A stretch of 64,000 bases of DNA from DASTPP01 sp035762175 (GTDB lineage: Bacteria; Myxococcota_A; Polyangia; Polyangiales; Polyangiaceae), in contig DASTPP010000171.1 of NCBI GenBank assembly GCA_035762175.1, positions 71,962 through 135,961 of the forward strand. The letters run 5' to 3'. Position numbers and translations under genes: made by a program. The notes under the pieces are model-generated. The model saw only the letters and a list, made by a program, of their open reading frames with translations, did not search any database and was not told the origin of the DNA. Shown in pieces: positions 18,264 to 26,254 of this stretch (position 1 is the first letter of the stretch; the number at the start of each line of letters is the position of its first letter).

Positions 18264-19034
18264 ATGCAACGAACGCTGCTTGCACTGATCACGTTGCTGA
18301 TCGCCGCGGCGACGGGCTGCGCCCGCGAGGGCACGGACGGGCCCGCGCCCCCGCTCGACTCGCCCGCCGGGCCCGCGGCCGAGACCGCCGCGCTCGCCCG
18401 CGGCGACGCGTCCGGGCGGCTCGAGAAGCTCAAGCGCGACATCCGGCGCGTCGCGCAGGAGAACCGCTGCCGCCGCGACAACCTGCCCGAGGTGCGGGCC
18501 GAGCTGCAGCCGCTCGTCGACGAGCTCTTGGCGCTGGCGCCGCCGGCCCCCGAGGCCGACAAGAAGGCGCTCGTCGTCGGCGCCTGGGAGAACCTCTGGT
18601 CGGACCTCGCCTACTCGCCCGACGTCGAGGCGACGATCGACTGCAAGAACATCTACCAGGTCGTCTCGCCGAACGGCTTCTACTGGAACGTCAGCCGCCA
18701 GGAGCGGCCCGAGGGCCCGGTGACCAGCTTCCTGCGCGGCGCGTACGCCGACGCCGGCGACCGGCTGCGCATCCGCTTCGGCCAGACGATCTTCACGCCC
18801 GGGTGGCTGGGCGAGTCCGAAGACCTCATCGCCCTCGCGTCGCTGGCCGAAGCGGGCTTCATCGAGGGCGTGACCCTGCCCCCCTTGGGCATCGAAGGCG
18901 ATCTGCAGAACGCCTACGTCGACGACGAGCTACGCATCATCATCGGCGGCATCGACGCCATCGCCCCGCGCAAGAACCTCTTCGTCTTGAAGCGCTCGCC
19001 CTCGCGCTTCGACGGCGGGCGCCCGTCCCCCTGA
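18264..19034 (+). CDS. Lipoprotein, possible PAP/fibrillin-like domain
   Basis: This 256-residue protein has a clear lipoprotein signal (residues 1-18, lipobox AATGC, Cys19). After a linker and a helical segment (GRLEKLKRDIRRVAQ) comes a beta-rich domain with GAWENLWSDLAYSP, KNIYQVVSPNGFYWNVS and a terminal LRIIIGGI...LFVLKRS. The spacing of Trp and Tyr residues loosely resembles PAP/fibrillin (lipocalin-like) domains, which bind lipids. This similarity is tentative. Confidence 0.75.
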   Translation: MQRTLLALITLLIAAATGCAREGTDGPAPPLDSPAGPAAETAALARGDASGRLEKLKRDIRRVAQENRCRRDNLPEVRAELQPLVDELLALAPPAPEADKKALVVGAWENLWSDLAYSPDVEATIDCKNIYQVVSPNGFYWNVSRQERPEGPVTSFLRGAYADAGDRLRIRFGQTIFTPGWLGESEDLIALASLAEAGFIEGVTLPPLGIEGDLQNAYVDDELRIIIGGIDAIAPRKNLFVLKRSPSRFDGGRPSP

Positions 19035-19067
19035 CGCCAGGCGGCGGGGGCGCCTGGCGCGCGCTCC

Positions 19068-19113
19068 GGGCGCCCTGAGCTCGCCCCCAGCTCTGACACA
19101 TCCGGGGGCCTGC
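19068..19113. repeat. Short dispersed repeat, copy 2 of 3
   Basis: The pattern GCTCCGGGCGCCCTGAGCTC followed by GCC, a pyrimidine run and a CATCCGGG segment appears 34 bp after a stop codon. Related copies lie at 32405-32450 and, on the minus strand, in the loop at 6733-6777. Confidence 0.5.
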
Positions 19114-19329
19114 CCCCTTCGGCCGTGCAAGGCGCCCCGTCGCCTGTCCGAAGCCTCCGCGCGGCACGAGGCCCGCGGCCCGCTCGCGCCGCCCGACCGA
19201 CCGACGAGGGGGCGTCCGCCTCCGGCCGCCGACCCCTGCATTTCGTCGGCCGGGGGCGCCGCCCTTCACGATATAAAAGGGTGGCCCGCCCGCAATCGAC
19301 GGGGGCGGCGCCTCAAGGGCCACCGACCT

Positions 19330-19935
19330 ATGTACCTCGCGTCGCTCCGAAAGCTTGCCTGCGCCCTGGCCCTCGCGACGCCCGCGCTCGGCGGCTGCGC
19401 CACCCTCTTCAACGGCACGAGCGACAGCGTGCACATCGAGTCGTCGCCCTCGGCGGCGCGCTACGCGATCACGTCGGCGGGCGGCGGCATCACCGCCACC
19501 AAAGATGTCACCGTCGCCTCCGGCACCACGCCCGCCACGGTCAACCTCTCGAAAAAGAGCGCCTACGTGCTCACCGTCAAGCTCGAGGGCTACCAAGAGT
19601 CCAAAGTCCCCATCGACCAAGACTTCAACGGTTGGATCATCCTGAGCGCCCTCTGCGGCATCCTCCCCGCCGGCATCGACGTCTTGACCGGCGGCATGTG
19701 GGATTTGACCCCCGAGCAAATTCACGTCGAGCTGCGCCGCCTCGGCCCCGCCCCCGCGCCCGGCGCCCCCCCCGCGCCCGCCGCGCCGGCGACGGGCGAG
19801 CCGCCCTCGTCGGTGCGCCTCGACGGCGAGCCGGCCCCCGCGGGCGCGTCGAACCTTTACCTCTTCGTCTACCGCAGGGGCCCCGACGGCGAGACGCGCT
19901 ACCTCTCGCAGCCCCTCGTCCCGGAGGCCGCGTGA
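19330..19935 (+). CDS. Lipoprotein with PEGA-like domain
   Basis: This 201-residue protein has a signal ending in the lipobox LGGC (Cys23). It continues ATLFNGTSDSVHIESSPSAA, a form common in small envelope lipoproteins, with PEGA-like strands (SAYVLTVKLEGYQESKVPI). A hydrophobic GWIILSALCGILPAGIDVL segment near residue 110 may embed in the membrane. A Pro/Ala linker and a short C-terminal strand follow. It overlaps the next gene by GTGA, forming an envelope operon. Confidence 0.8.
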   Translation: MYLASLRKLACALALATPALGGCATLFNGTSDSVHIESSPSAARYAITSAGGGITATKDVTVASGTTPATVNLSKKSAYVLTVKLEGYQESKVPIDQDFNGWIILSALCGILPAGIDVLTGGMWDLTPEQIHVELRRLGPAPAPGAPPAPAAPATGEPPSSVRLDGEPAPAGASNLYLFVYRRGPDGETRYLSQPLVPEAA

Positions 19936-20354
19936 TCGGCCCACGGCCGCGCGCCTTCGCGCTCGCGGCCGCCGCCGCCCTCCTCGCCGCCCCGGCGCGC
20001 GCCGAGCCCCCCCCCGACGACCCCTGGGAGCCCGAGCCCGCCTCCGCCCGCGCCGCCCCCTCGCCCGCGCCCCCCGCCCCCTCCTACCGCCCCCTCGCCG
20101 ACCTCGCCCTCTGGGCAATCGGTCGCTACCAGCGCGACATCGGCCCGAACTCGATCGCGCGCTGCCGCTTCGCCCGATCGTGCTCGCGCTTCGCCGCGCG
20201 CGCCATCGACGAAGAGGGCGCGCTCGTCGGCTTGCTCCTCTCTTGGGACCGCTTCTTCTACCGCGAGAACGACGACGCCTTCCGACAGTATCGTTGGGTC
20301 CGCACCCCCGGCGGCGCCGTCCGCCTCGACGATGAGGTCGAGGGCCACGAGTAG
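19932..20354 (+). CDS. Exported YidD-like protein
   Basis: This 140-residue protein joins a cleavable signal peptide (AFALAAAAALLAAPARAEP) and Pro-rich linker to a YidD-type domain at about residues 60-110: RYQRDIGPNSIARCRFARSC, then SRFAARAIDEEGALVG and RFFYREN. The CRF-x(2)-SCS cysteine pair is the hallmark of the YidD family, a membrane-protein insertion efficiency factor normally on the inner face of the cytoplasmic membrane. An exported version is unusual. The GTG start overlaps the previous stop. Confidence 0.8.
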   Translation: MIGPRPRAFALAAAAALLAAPARAEPPPDDPWEPEPASARAAPSPAPPAPSYRPLADLALWAIGRYQRDIGPNSIARCRFARSCSRFAARAIDEEGALVGLLLSWDRFFYRENDDAFRQYRWVRTPGGAVRLDDEVEGHE

Positions 20355-21429
20355 GGCTCGCGCGCGGCGCGGCGCGCTGCTCGCCGCCTTCCTCGCGAGC
20401 GCCGCCGCGCACGCGCAGGCCCCCGCGCCCGCCCCGGCGCCGCCCAGCACCTCGGCCCCGGCGCCGCCCGCCGGCTCGGCCCCCGCGCCCGCCCCGGCGC
20501 CGCCCGCCGGCTCGGCCCCGACGCCGCCCGTCGGCTCGGCCTCGGCGCCGCCCGCCGGCTCGGCCCCGGCGCCGCCCGTCGGCTCGGCCCCGCCCGCGCC
20601 GCCCGCCACGGGCTCGCCCGTGCTCGACGCCCGCCAGGCCTTCGCCGAGCATCTGCTGCGCGAGCGCGACTACTTTCGGAGCATCACGGTTTACAAAGAG
20701 CTCCGCTTCTTCGACGACGACCCGGCCGCGCGCGACTTCTACACCTACCAGATCGGCAAGGCGTACCGCCTGAGCCGGCGCTACGAGCTCGCCGTCGAGG
20801 CCTTCGCCCCCATCTTCCGCCGGGCCGAGGCGCCCGCCGGGCTCGTCGCGCGCGCGCACCTGCACGCCGGCGTCAGCCAGATGGCCCTACGCCAGCCGGC
20901 CCTCGCGCTGCACCACCTGCGCGAGGCCGAGGCCCGCGGCGAGCGGGCGCGCGTCGCGCTCTTGCGGGGCGTCCTCTCGATGCAGGGCGAGCGCTACGCC
21001 GACGCGTCGCGCTCGTTCGCGCTCGCCGCGCGCGCGCCCGACGCCGACCCGGCCCTCGCGCGCCTGGCGGGCGATCTCGGCCTCCGCGCCGCGCGCGCGC
21101 CCGACCTGCCCCAGCGCAGCCCCGCGCTCGCCGCGGTCTTCTCGGCCCTCTTGCCCGGGGCCGGGCAGCTCTACACGGGGCATGGGGTCGATGCCGCGCA
21201 GGCCTTCGGCTTCGTGGGCGCATTCGGGTTTTCGACCTTCCTGGCCTACCGCTACGACCGCGATCATGAGGGGCCCTACGTATTCACCGGCCTCGCGGCT
21301 TGCCTAACCGCTGTTTTCTACGCCGCCAACGTCTTTGGCGCCGAGCGTAGCGCCCGCTACTACAACCAGCGCCAGCGTGAGCGGCTGGTCGAGCTACCGC
21401 TCCGTCAAGCGCTCGCCATCGAGTTTTAA
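20332..21429 (+). CDS. TPR-containing envelope protein
   Basis: This 365-residue protein has an Arg-rich n-region and signal peptide, then a low-complexity linker of repeated APPAGSAP/PPVGSAP units (residues 28-90). A tetratricopeptide-type helical domain follows (YKELRFFDDDPAARDFYTYQ, then RRYELAVEAFAPIFR, then LHHLREAEARGER). The C-terminus has two hydrophobic segments beginning LLPGAGQLYTGHGVDAAQAF, as in TM2/DUF5683-like proteins. It overlaps the YidD-like gene by 23 bp in another frame, so the three genes are probably co-expressed. Confidence 0.82.
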   Translation: MRSRATSRARARRGALLAAFLASAAAHAQAPAPAPAPPSTSAPAPPAGSAPAPAPAPPAGSAPTPPVGSASAPPAGSAPAPPVGSAPPAPPATGSPVLDARQAFAEHLLRERDYFRSITVYKELRFFDDDPAARDFYTYQIGKAYRLSRRYELAVEAFAPIFRRAEAPAGLVARAHLHAGVSQMALRQPALALHHLREAEARGERARVALLRGVLSMQGERYADASRSFALAARAPDADPALARLAGDLGLRAARAPDLPQRSPALAAVFSALLPGAGQLYTGHGVDAAQAFGFVGAFGFSTFLAYRYDRDHEGPYVFTGLAACLTAVFYAANVFGAERSARYYNQRQRERLVELPLRQALAIEF

Positions 21430-21726
21430 GAGGGGCGGCGGCTGCTCGACCCGAGGCGGAGCGCGGCAAGATGTCAAAGCTCACAACGATCGCAAGGCCT
21501 GCCATGGCTAAATTACCGGCGCGCGAGTCGCCCTAGAAAAAGAACCTACATCGGAGACCATCGCGATTCTGACAACGCGGGCCACTCGGGCGGGGTCGGC
21601 GACGATGTATCCGACGCGCCTCTCGGCCTCGTCGCACCCCGGCAATGCCATGGTGGCAGGCGGCGGCTCGGGCCGGCGAGATGCGCCCGCCGGTCGTCGG
21701 CCCGCGCGCCGAGGCGGGGAAGAAAG

Positions 21727-21768
21727 TCGTAACGACGGGCTACAAGGCGAGCGAGCCTTGCGTTACGA
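21727..21768 (+). promoter_or_regulatory. Nested hairpin in the kinase leader
   Basis: TCGTAACG (21727-21734) pairs with CGTTACGA (21761-21768), and inside it CAAGGC (21743-21748) pairs with GCCTTG (21755-21760), leaving a 6-nt loop and an 8-nt bulge. It sits 54 bp before the kinase ATG in an otherwise featureless 393-bp gap (21430-21822). A role in expression is a guess. Confidence 0.35.
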
Positions 21769-21822
21769 TCAGGTCGAGATTCGCGTCCGTGCCGAGAGGG
21801 CGGCGCCGCGCGAGCCCGACCA

Positions 21823-23673
21823 ATGATGCTTGCCGAATTGAGTCCGGGGTTGCTCATCGATGGCGTGGTGCGGCTGGTGCGCCTGCTCGGCCAGGGCGGC
21901 ATGGGCTCGGTCTGGGCGGCCGACCACCTGCGGCTGGGCACGCAGGTGGCGGTCAAGTTCTTGTCGCCCGCCCTGGCGACCGAAGCGGGCCCGGTCGTGC
22001 GCTTTCAGCACGAGGCGATGTCGGCGGCGCAGATCAAGAGCCCGCACGTGGTGCAGATCTTCGACCACGGGGTGTTCGCCGGCGAGCGCCCCTACATCGT
22101 GATGGAGCTTCTCGAGGGCGAAGACCTCGGCCGCCGCCTCGAGCGCGCGGGCCCGCTCGGGCTCGACGAGCTGGCGCGCGTCGTCGCGCAGGTCTGCCGC
22201 GCGCTCGCCAAGGCACACGCAGCGGGCATCGTTCACCGAGACCTCAAGCCCGACAACATCTTCTTGCTCGACCAAGACGGCGAGCTCTTCGTCAAAGTGC
22301 TCGACTTCGGCGTCGCCAAGCGCACGAACCTGCCGCACTCGCTCGACATGACCGACTCGGGCCTGCTGGTCGGCACGCCCAATTACATGAGCCCCGAGCA
22401 GGTGCTCGACCTGCGGCCGATCGACCAGCGGGCCGACCTGTGGGCGCTCGGGGTCGTCGCCTACCGCTGCCTGCTCGGGCGGGTGCCCTTCGAGGGCAGC
22501 TCGCTCGGGGCCGTGTGCGTCGCCATCGAGCGCGGCGTCTTCGAGCCGCCGAGCCGCGGGCGAGCCGACGTGCCGCCCGAGCTCGACGCGTGGTTCGCGA
22601 AGGCGCTGAGCCGCGACCCGGCCGCGCGCTTCGGCTCGGCGCGCGAGATGGCCGAGGCGCTCGCGACCGCCTGCGCGCTCGGCCCCTCGCGCGATCGACG
22701 CTGGTCATCGCCCGACGGCGCGCCCGACAGCTGGTACGCGCCCACGCCCTCCCCCCCATCGCTGCCCTCGCCCGTCTCGTCCGGCCGGCCTTCCGCGCCC
22801 TCGTCGCTGCCCTCGCCCGCCTCGTCCGGCCGGCCCTCCGCGCCCTCGTCGCTGCCCTCGCCCGCCGCCGCCGGCCCAGCCGGGCCGCCCGAGCGCGCCG
22901 CGCCCGTGCCCCCGGCGCCGAGTCATCGGCTCCGCTTCGACAGCCCCTCGTCGCTCACGCCCCCGGGCGTGACCAACTCGGTGCGGGCGGCCGAGCCGCC
23001 GTCGCCGAGCTCGCCGCACCTGCCCGAGCCGCCGCCGGCCCCCGTGTCCTGGGCCGAGCTGGCGGCCCCGGCCGGCGTGCCGCCGCACGAGCCCTCGGCG
23101 CCGCACCGCGCTCGCCTCGCGCGTCGCGACGCCGCCCGCTGGGCCGCCTTCGCCATCGGGTCGCTGGTCACGGCGACGGGCCTCGCCGCGTTGGTCATCG
23201 AGTCGCGCGCGACCCTCGATCGGGGCCCCGCGCGCATGGGCCAGCGGCCCCCCTCCTCTGCCCTCGGCGCCACGGGGCTGGCCGTTGCGCCCTCGGCCTT
23301 CGGCGCCCGCCCGGCCGACGTGGCAGCGCCGGCTTCGCCAACGATCGCGCCGGTGCCCATCGCCGAGGCGCCGCAGCCGCTCGAGCGCGGCCAGGCGCGG
23401 GGGGCCCCCTCGCCTCGCCGGCCCGGGCGCGCGCCGCGCGGCGCGGCCTCGAACGCCATGCCCGTGCTCGTTTTCAAGGCCGCCCCCGTCGCCGAAGCGC
23501 CCTCAGCCGGCGGCTCGGGCTCGCCCCTCGAAGCACCCCCGCCGCCGGCGACCCCGGCGTCGGCCGCGCCGAACCAGCCCGCGCCGCCGCAAGCGATCGA
23601 CCCTGCGCCGGCGGCGCCGAGTCCCGCGCCCGTCGCGGCGCCCCCGCCGGCGGGCTCGACCTCGCCCCCTTGA
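21823..23673 (+). CDS. Hanks-type serine/threonine protein kinase
   Basis: This 616-residue kinase has all catalytic motifs: glycine loop LGQGGMGSVWA (about 22-32), VAVKFL with the catalytic Lys, HRDLKPDNIF (about 139), DFGVAK (about 164) and VGTPNYMSPEQ in the activation segment. After residue 285 a Pro/Ser/Ala-rich juxtamembrane region with near-repeats (LPSPASSGRPSAPSS) leads to one TM helix at about 439-461, and a Pro/Ala-rich extracytoplasmic tail. It is typical of myxobacterial membrane kinases. It faces a lipoprotein/PEGA gene pair on the opposite strand. Confidence 0.93.
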   Translation: MMLAELSPGLLIDGVVRLVRLLGQGGMGSVWAADHLRLGTQVAVKFLSPALATEAGPVVRFQHEAMSAAQIKSPHVVQIFDHGVFAGERPYIVMELLEGEDLGRRLERAGPLGLDELARVVAQVCRALAKAHAAGIVHRDLKPDNIFLLDQDGELFVKVLDFGVAKRTNLPHSLDMTDSGLLVGTPNYMSPEQVLDLRPIDQRADLWALGVVAYRCLLGRVPFEGSSLGAVCVAIERGVFEPPSRGRADVPPELDAWFAKALSRDPAARFGSAREMAEALATACALGPSRDRRWSSPDGAPDSWYAPTPSPPSLPSPVSSGRPSAPSSLPSPASSGRPSAPSSLPSPAAAGPAGPPERAAPVPPAPSHRLRFDSPSSLTPPGVTNSVRAAEPPSPSSPHLPEPPPAPVSWAELAAPAGVPPHEPSAPHRARLARRDAARWAAFAIGSLVTATGLAALVIESRATLDRGPARMGQRPPSSALGATGLAVAPSAFGARPADVAAPASPTIAPVPIAEAPQPLERGQARGAPSPRRPGRAPRGAASNAMPVLVFKAAPVAEAPSAGGSGSPLEAPPPPATPASAAPNQPAPPQAIDPAPAAPSPAPVAAPPPAGSTSPP

Positions 23674-23683
23674 GCCGACCGCC

Positions 23684-23785
23684 GCGCCCGGCGCTCGCGC
23701 CCCCGGGCCCCGCCGACGCGCCCGGCACTCGCACCCCCGGGCCCCACCGCCGCGCCCGGCGCTCGCGCCCCCGGGCCCCGCCGGC
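23684..23785. repeat. 34-bp tandem repeat between convergent genes
   Basis: Three units start at 23684, 23718 and 23752, each containing GCGCCCGGC...CTCGC...CCCCCGGGCCCC. The array begins 11 bp after the kinase stop and ends exactly at the stop codon of the minus-strand gene (23786). Confidence 0.85.
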
Positions 23786-25012
23786 TCAAGGCGCCGCGTC
23801 GCCCACGCGCATCTCGATCGGGCGCCCCTCTCGCCACCGCACGACGACGGGCGTCGGGCCCTGCGCCCACTGCACGGTGCCGTCGGCAGCGGCCGGCTTC
23901 TTCAGCGCCGCAGGGCGACCGAGGGCCTGCGAGAGCAGCCGGTCAGCTGTCCACCGGCCCGACGAGGGCAGGGGCCGCGAGCCACGCCGGCCGACGGCAT
24001 AGACGCCGCGGCACTTGCGGCGCGCGTCGAGGACGAGAAACGTCTCGACCCCGTCGAGCTCAACCCACGAGACGCCCGGCCCCTTCGGGCGCAGCGGCCC
24101 CAAGAGCTCGCTGGCGACGCCGTCGTCGTTGCCGATCAGCGGCACCTTCGCGCGCTCGGCGTCGGCGAAGTCGAGCGCGGCCCTCGCCTTCGCCCGGATG
24201 GCTGGGTCGGCCGCGCCGGCGAGCTCGGTCGCGAGGCTCGCGAGCGAGCCCAGCCGCCGCAGCCGCGTGACCGTCGGCTCGCCCCCCAGGGCGTGCAAGG
24301 TGAGAGCCTCGGCGAGCTGCCCGCGTAGCCGACCGGCGCGGGAGGCACGCTCGGGCGTGGGCGCCGCCGCGTGGGCCTTGGTGCTCGCGTCGAGCCGACA
24401 GGGGTCATCGGCGCAGGCCACGAACGCCAAGTCGTACGCCTGGGCCCGGAGCGCTTGTACCTCGCGGTCGGATTGCCACGCGGCGTCCCAACTCGGGAAC
24501 GCCCGCTCGCACGCGGCGAGGGCGGCCGGCGCCGCGCCGGCCTCGAGGTGGCGCCGGACTTCGGCGAGCCGCTCGGCCCGGGCGAGGGTGGCGGCCTCCG
24601 CCGCGCGCCGGCCCTTGCGGCCGGCGACGGTGTCGAGCCACGCGAGCCGCTGTTCGCCCGTCGCCGCCGCCGCGCGGGCGAGCATGGCTTGGTCGTCGAC
24701 CTCATCGACGCTGAGCGCCTCGCGCGCCGGAGGTCGCTCGCGGGCGGGCGGCTCGCGGTCGCCTGCGGGGGGCGCTCGCACAACGCCCGCCGGCGGCTCG
24801 CGCCCGCCGCCGGCACAAGACAAGCACGCGGCGCCGAAGAGCGCGACCGCGATCGCGGCCCACCCGCGGCCCCGGCGCGTCGCGGGCCGGCCGCCGGGGT
24901 CGACGGCGCCGAACGCCGGCGCGCCGCCACGAGGGCGGACGGGGGACGTTTGGGCACGGCCGCCGGAGGGCCTCGGTGGTGCGGGGCTGCGGTCGGGCCC
25001 CATGCCTACCAT
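23786..25012 (-). CDS. Hypothetical lipoprotein with helical repeats
   Basis: This 408-residue protein has a disordered Pro/Arg/Gly-rich N-terminus and a hydrophobic stretch (AAIAVALFGAACLSC) ending in a lipobox-like Cys near residue 66. Helical repeats follow (AEAATLARAERLAEVRRHLE, ALAACERAFPSWDAAW). The C-terminal domain (about 290-408) is beta-rich: VSWVELDGVETFLVLDARRK, VRWREGRPIEMRVG. The ATG at 25012 overlaps the upstream gene by 7 bp. Its pairing with a PEGA protein opposite a Ser/Thr kinase suggests an envelope signalling role, which is an inference. Confidence 0.75.
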   Translation of the reverse strand: MVGMGPDRSPAPPRPSGGRAQTSPVRPRGGAPAFGAVDPGGRPATRRGRGWAAIAVALFGAACLSCAGGGREPPAGVVRAPPAGDREPPARERPPAREALSVDEVDDQAMLARAAAATGEQRLAWLDTVAGRKGRRAAEAATLARAERLAEVRRHLEAGAAPAALAACERAFPSWDAAWQSDREVQALRAQAYDLAFVACADDPCRLDASTKAHAAAPTPERASRAGRLRGQLAEALTLHALGGEPTVTRLRRLGSLASLATELAGAADPAIRAKARAALDFADAERAKVPLIGNDDGVASELLGPLRPKGPGVSWVELDGVETFLVLDARRKCRGVYAVGRRGSRPLPSSGRWTADRLLSQALGRPAALKKPAAADGTVQWAQGPTPVVVRWREGRPIEMRVGDAAP

Positions 25013-25464
25013 TCAACGATGACGACGCCGACACGAGCCTCGGGCAGGTCGACGGTGATCGTCTGACCGGCGAGAAACCGGTTCTCGACCCGAACCGCGT
25101 GCTTCCCCGGCGCGAGCGTCATGATGCTCGTCTGGTCGGTACCCGCGAGCTTGCCGTCGACGTAAATACGCCCCCCGGGGTAGGCCACGAACGACACGCG
25201 CGCCGGCTTCGTCGGCGGCCGCGTCGGCCCGTCGGACGGGGCCGCCGGCGTGAGCCCGCGTTCGGGCGCGGACGTCGGCGCAGGCGCGGCCGGGCGGGGG
25301 CCGCGGGCGCCCAGCGCGCCGCCCACGTGCGCGCGCGGCGACGGCTGCCGAACCACATGCGCGGCGACGACGGGCGCCGTCGAGCCGGCGCCTGCCGCCG
25401 CGCTCGAGAGCACGACGGGAACCGCGCTCAGAGGAAGGAAGACGGACCAAACCATCACGCTCAT
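25006..25464 (-). CDS. PEGA-domain protein
   Basis: This 152-residue protein starts MSVMVWSVFLPLSAVPVVLS, a signal/anchor, with GGGAG just upstream of the ATG at 25464. A Pro/Ala-rich linker precedes a PEGA domain at about residues 95-152: VSFVAYPGGRIYVDGKLAGT, PGKHAVRVENRFLAGQTI and VGVVIVEW. PEGA domains are extracellular beta modules often associated with bacterial Ser/Thr kinases. It is the first gene of a two-gene unit, overlapping the next by 7 bp. Confidence 0.8.
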   Translation of the reverse strand: MSVMVWSVFLPLSAVPVVLSSAAAGAGSTAPVVAAHVVRQPSPRAHVGGALGARGPRPAAPAPTSAPERGLTPAAPSDGPTRPPTKPARVSFVAYPGGRIYVDGKLAGTDQTSIMTLAPGKHAVRVENRFLAGQTITVDLPEARVGVVIVEW

Positions 25465-25653
25465 GCTCCCGCCCTTGGGCTCGTCCGTCAATCGCCCAGC
25501 CCTGTCTCTAGGACGATGCGCGCGGCCACGGGCACGGCCCGACGCCCGTCGCGAGCGGCAAGGAAACGCCTGCCAGCTCAGGTCGGGCGGCACGTCAGCG
25601 AAATGCCGTCGGTCGCCGAGCGCCCCGCGCCTCCGCCGGCCGCGATGAACTTC

Positions 25654-25759
25654 CTAGGCTCTATCGGGCGAATGCGGACCGAGCTCGGCGCCCGAGGGCC
25701 GTGACGGCGCCGCGGATTCGGGCGCCGGGCGACGGGAGCTTTCGCCCGACAGAGCCCAG
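25654..25759. repeat. Nested inverted repeat
   Basis: Outer arms 25654-25672 and 25741-25759 match at 17 of 19 positions (CTAGGCTCTATCGGGCGAA against the reverse complement of TTCGCCCGACAGAGCCCAG). Inner arms 25686-25695 and 25718-25727 match perfectly over 10 bp (CGGCGCCCGA). It lies just left of the palindromic array in the same gene-free block. Confidence 0.55.
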
Positions 25760-25766
25760 AGCCTTC

Positions 25767-26219
25767 GAGGTCGTTGACGACCCGGGGGCAAGCTCGGAGC
25801 TTGGCCCAAAACCAACAATAGCCTCAAGAACCAAGCTCAAACCTTAAGATTCAGTCTCCAACGACCCCGAAACCAAGTTCCGAACTTGCCCCCAAGTCGT
25901 TGACGACTTCCGACCAAGCTCCGAGCTTGCCTCCAGGTCGTTGACGACCTCCGACCAAGTTCCGAGCTTGCCCCCAGGTCGTTGACGACCTCCGACCAAG
26001 TTCCGAACTTGCCCTCAGGTCGTTGACGACCCCGAAGCCAAGTTCCGAGCTTGCCATCAGGTCGTCAACGACCCCGAAGCCAAGTTCCGAGCTTGCCTCC
26101 AGGTCGTCAACGACCTCCGACCAAGTTCCGAACTTGCCCTCAGGTCGTTGACGACTTCGAGCCAAGTTCGGAGCTTGCCCCCGGGTCGTTGACGACCTCC
26201 GACCAAGTTCCGAGCTTGG
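25767..26219. repeat. 41-bp tandem array of two alternating palindromes
   Basis: Palindrome A (AGGTCGTTGACGACCT type) starts at 25894, 25935, 25976, 26017, 26059, 26101, 26142 and 26183, plus an isolated copy at 25768 and a degenerate one near 25849. Palindrome B (CAAGTTCCGAACTTG type) follows each. Units are 41-42 bp and shift the reading frame, so the array is non-coding. Arm changes are often matched on both sides (AAGTCGT...ACGACTT; CAAGCTC...GAGCTTG), preserving the dyads. It fills the gene-free stretch 25465-26254 between two minus-strand genes. Confidence 0.9.
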
Positions 26220-26254
26220 GCTGGGCCGGGGCTCGCCGCCCCGGCCGGGCCGCG

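Noticed and set aside
19272..19280. TATAAAAGG, resembling a eukaryotic TATA box
   Set aside because: All genes here are bacterial in structure. The motif may simply contribute to an AT-rich promoter patch before the lipoprotein at 19330.
25767..26219. CRISPR array
   Set aside because: Every unit is nearly the same over its full length, so there are no unique spacers, and no cas genes are nearby. It is a plain tandem array of palindromes.
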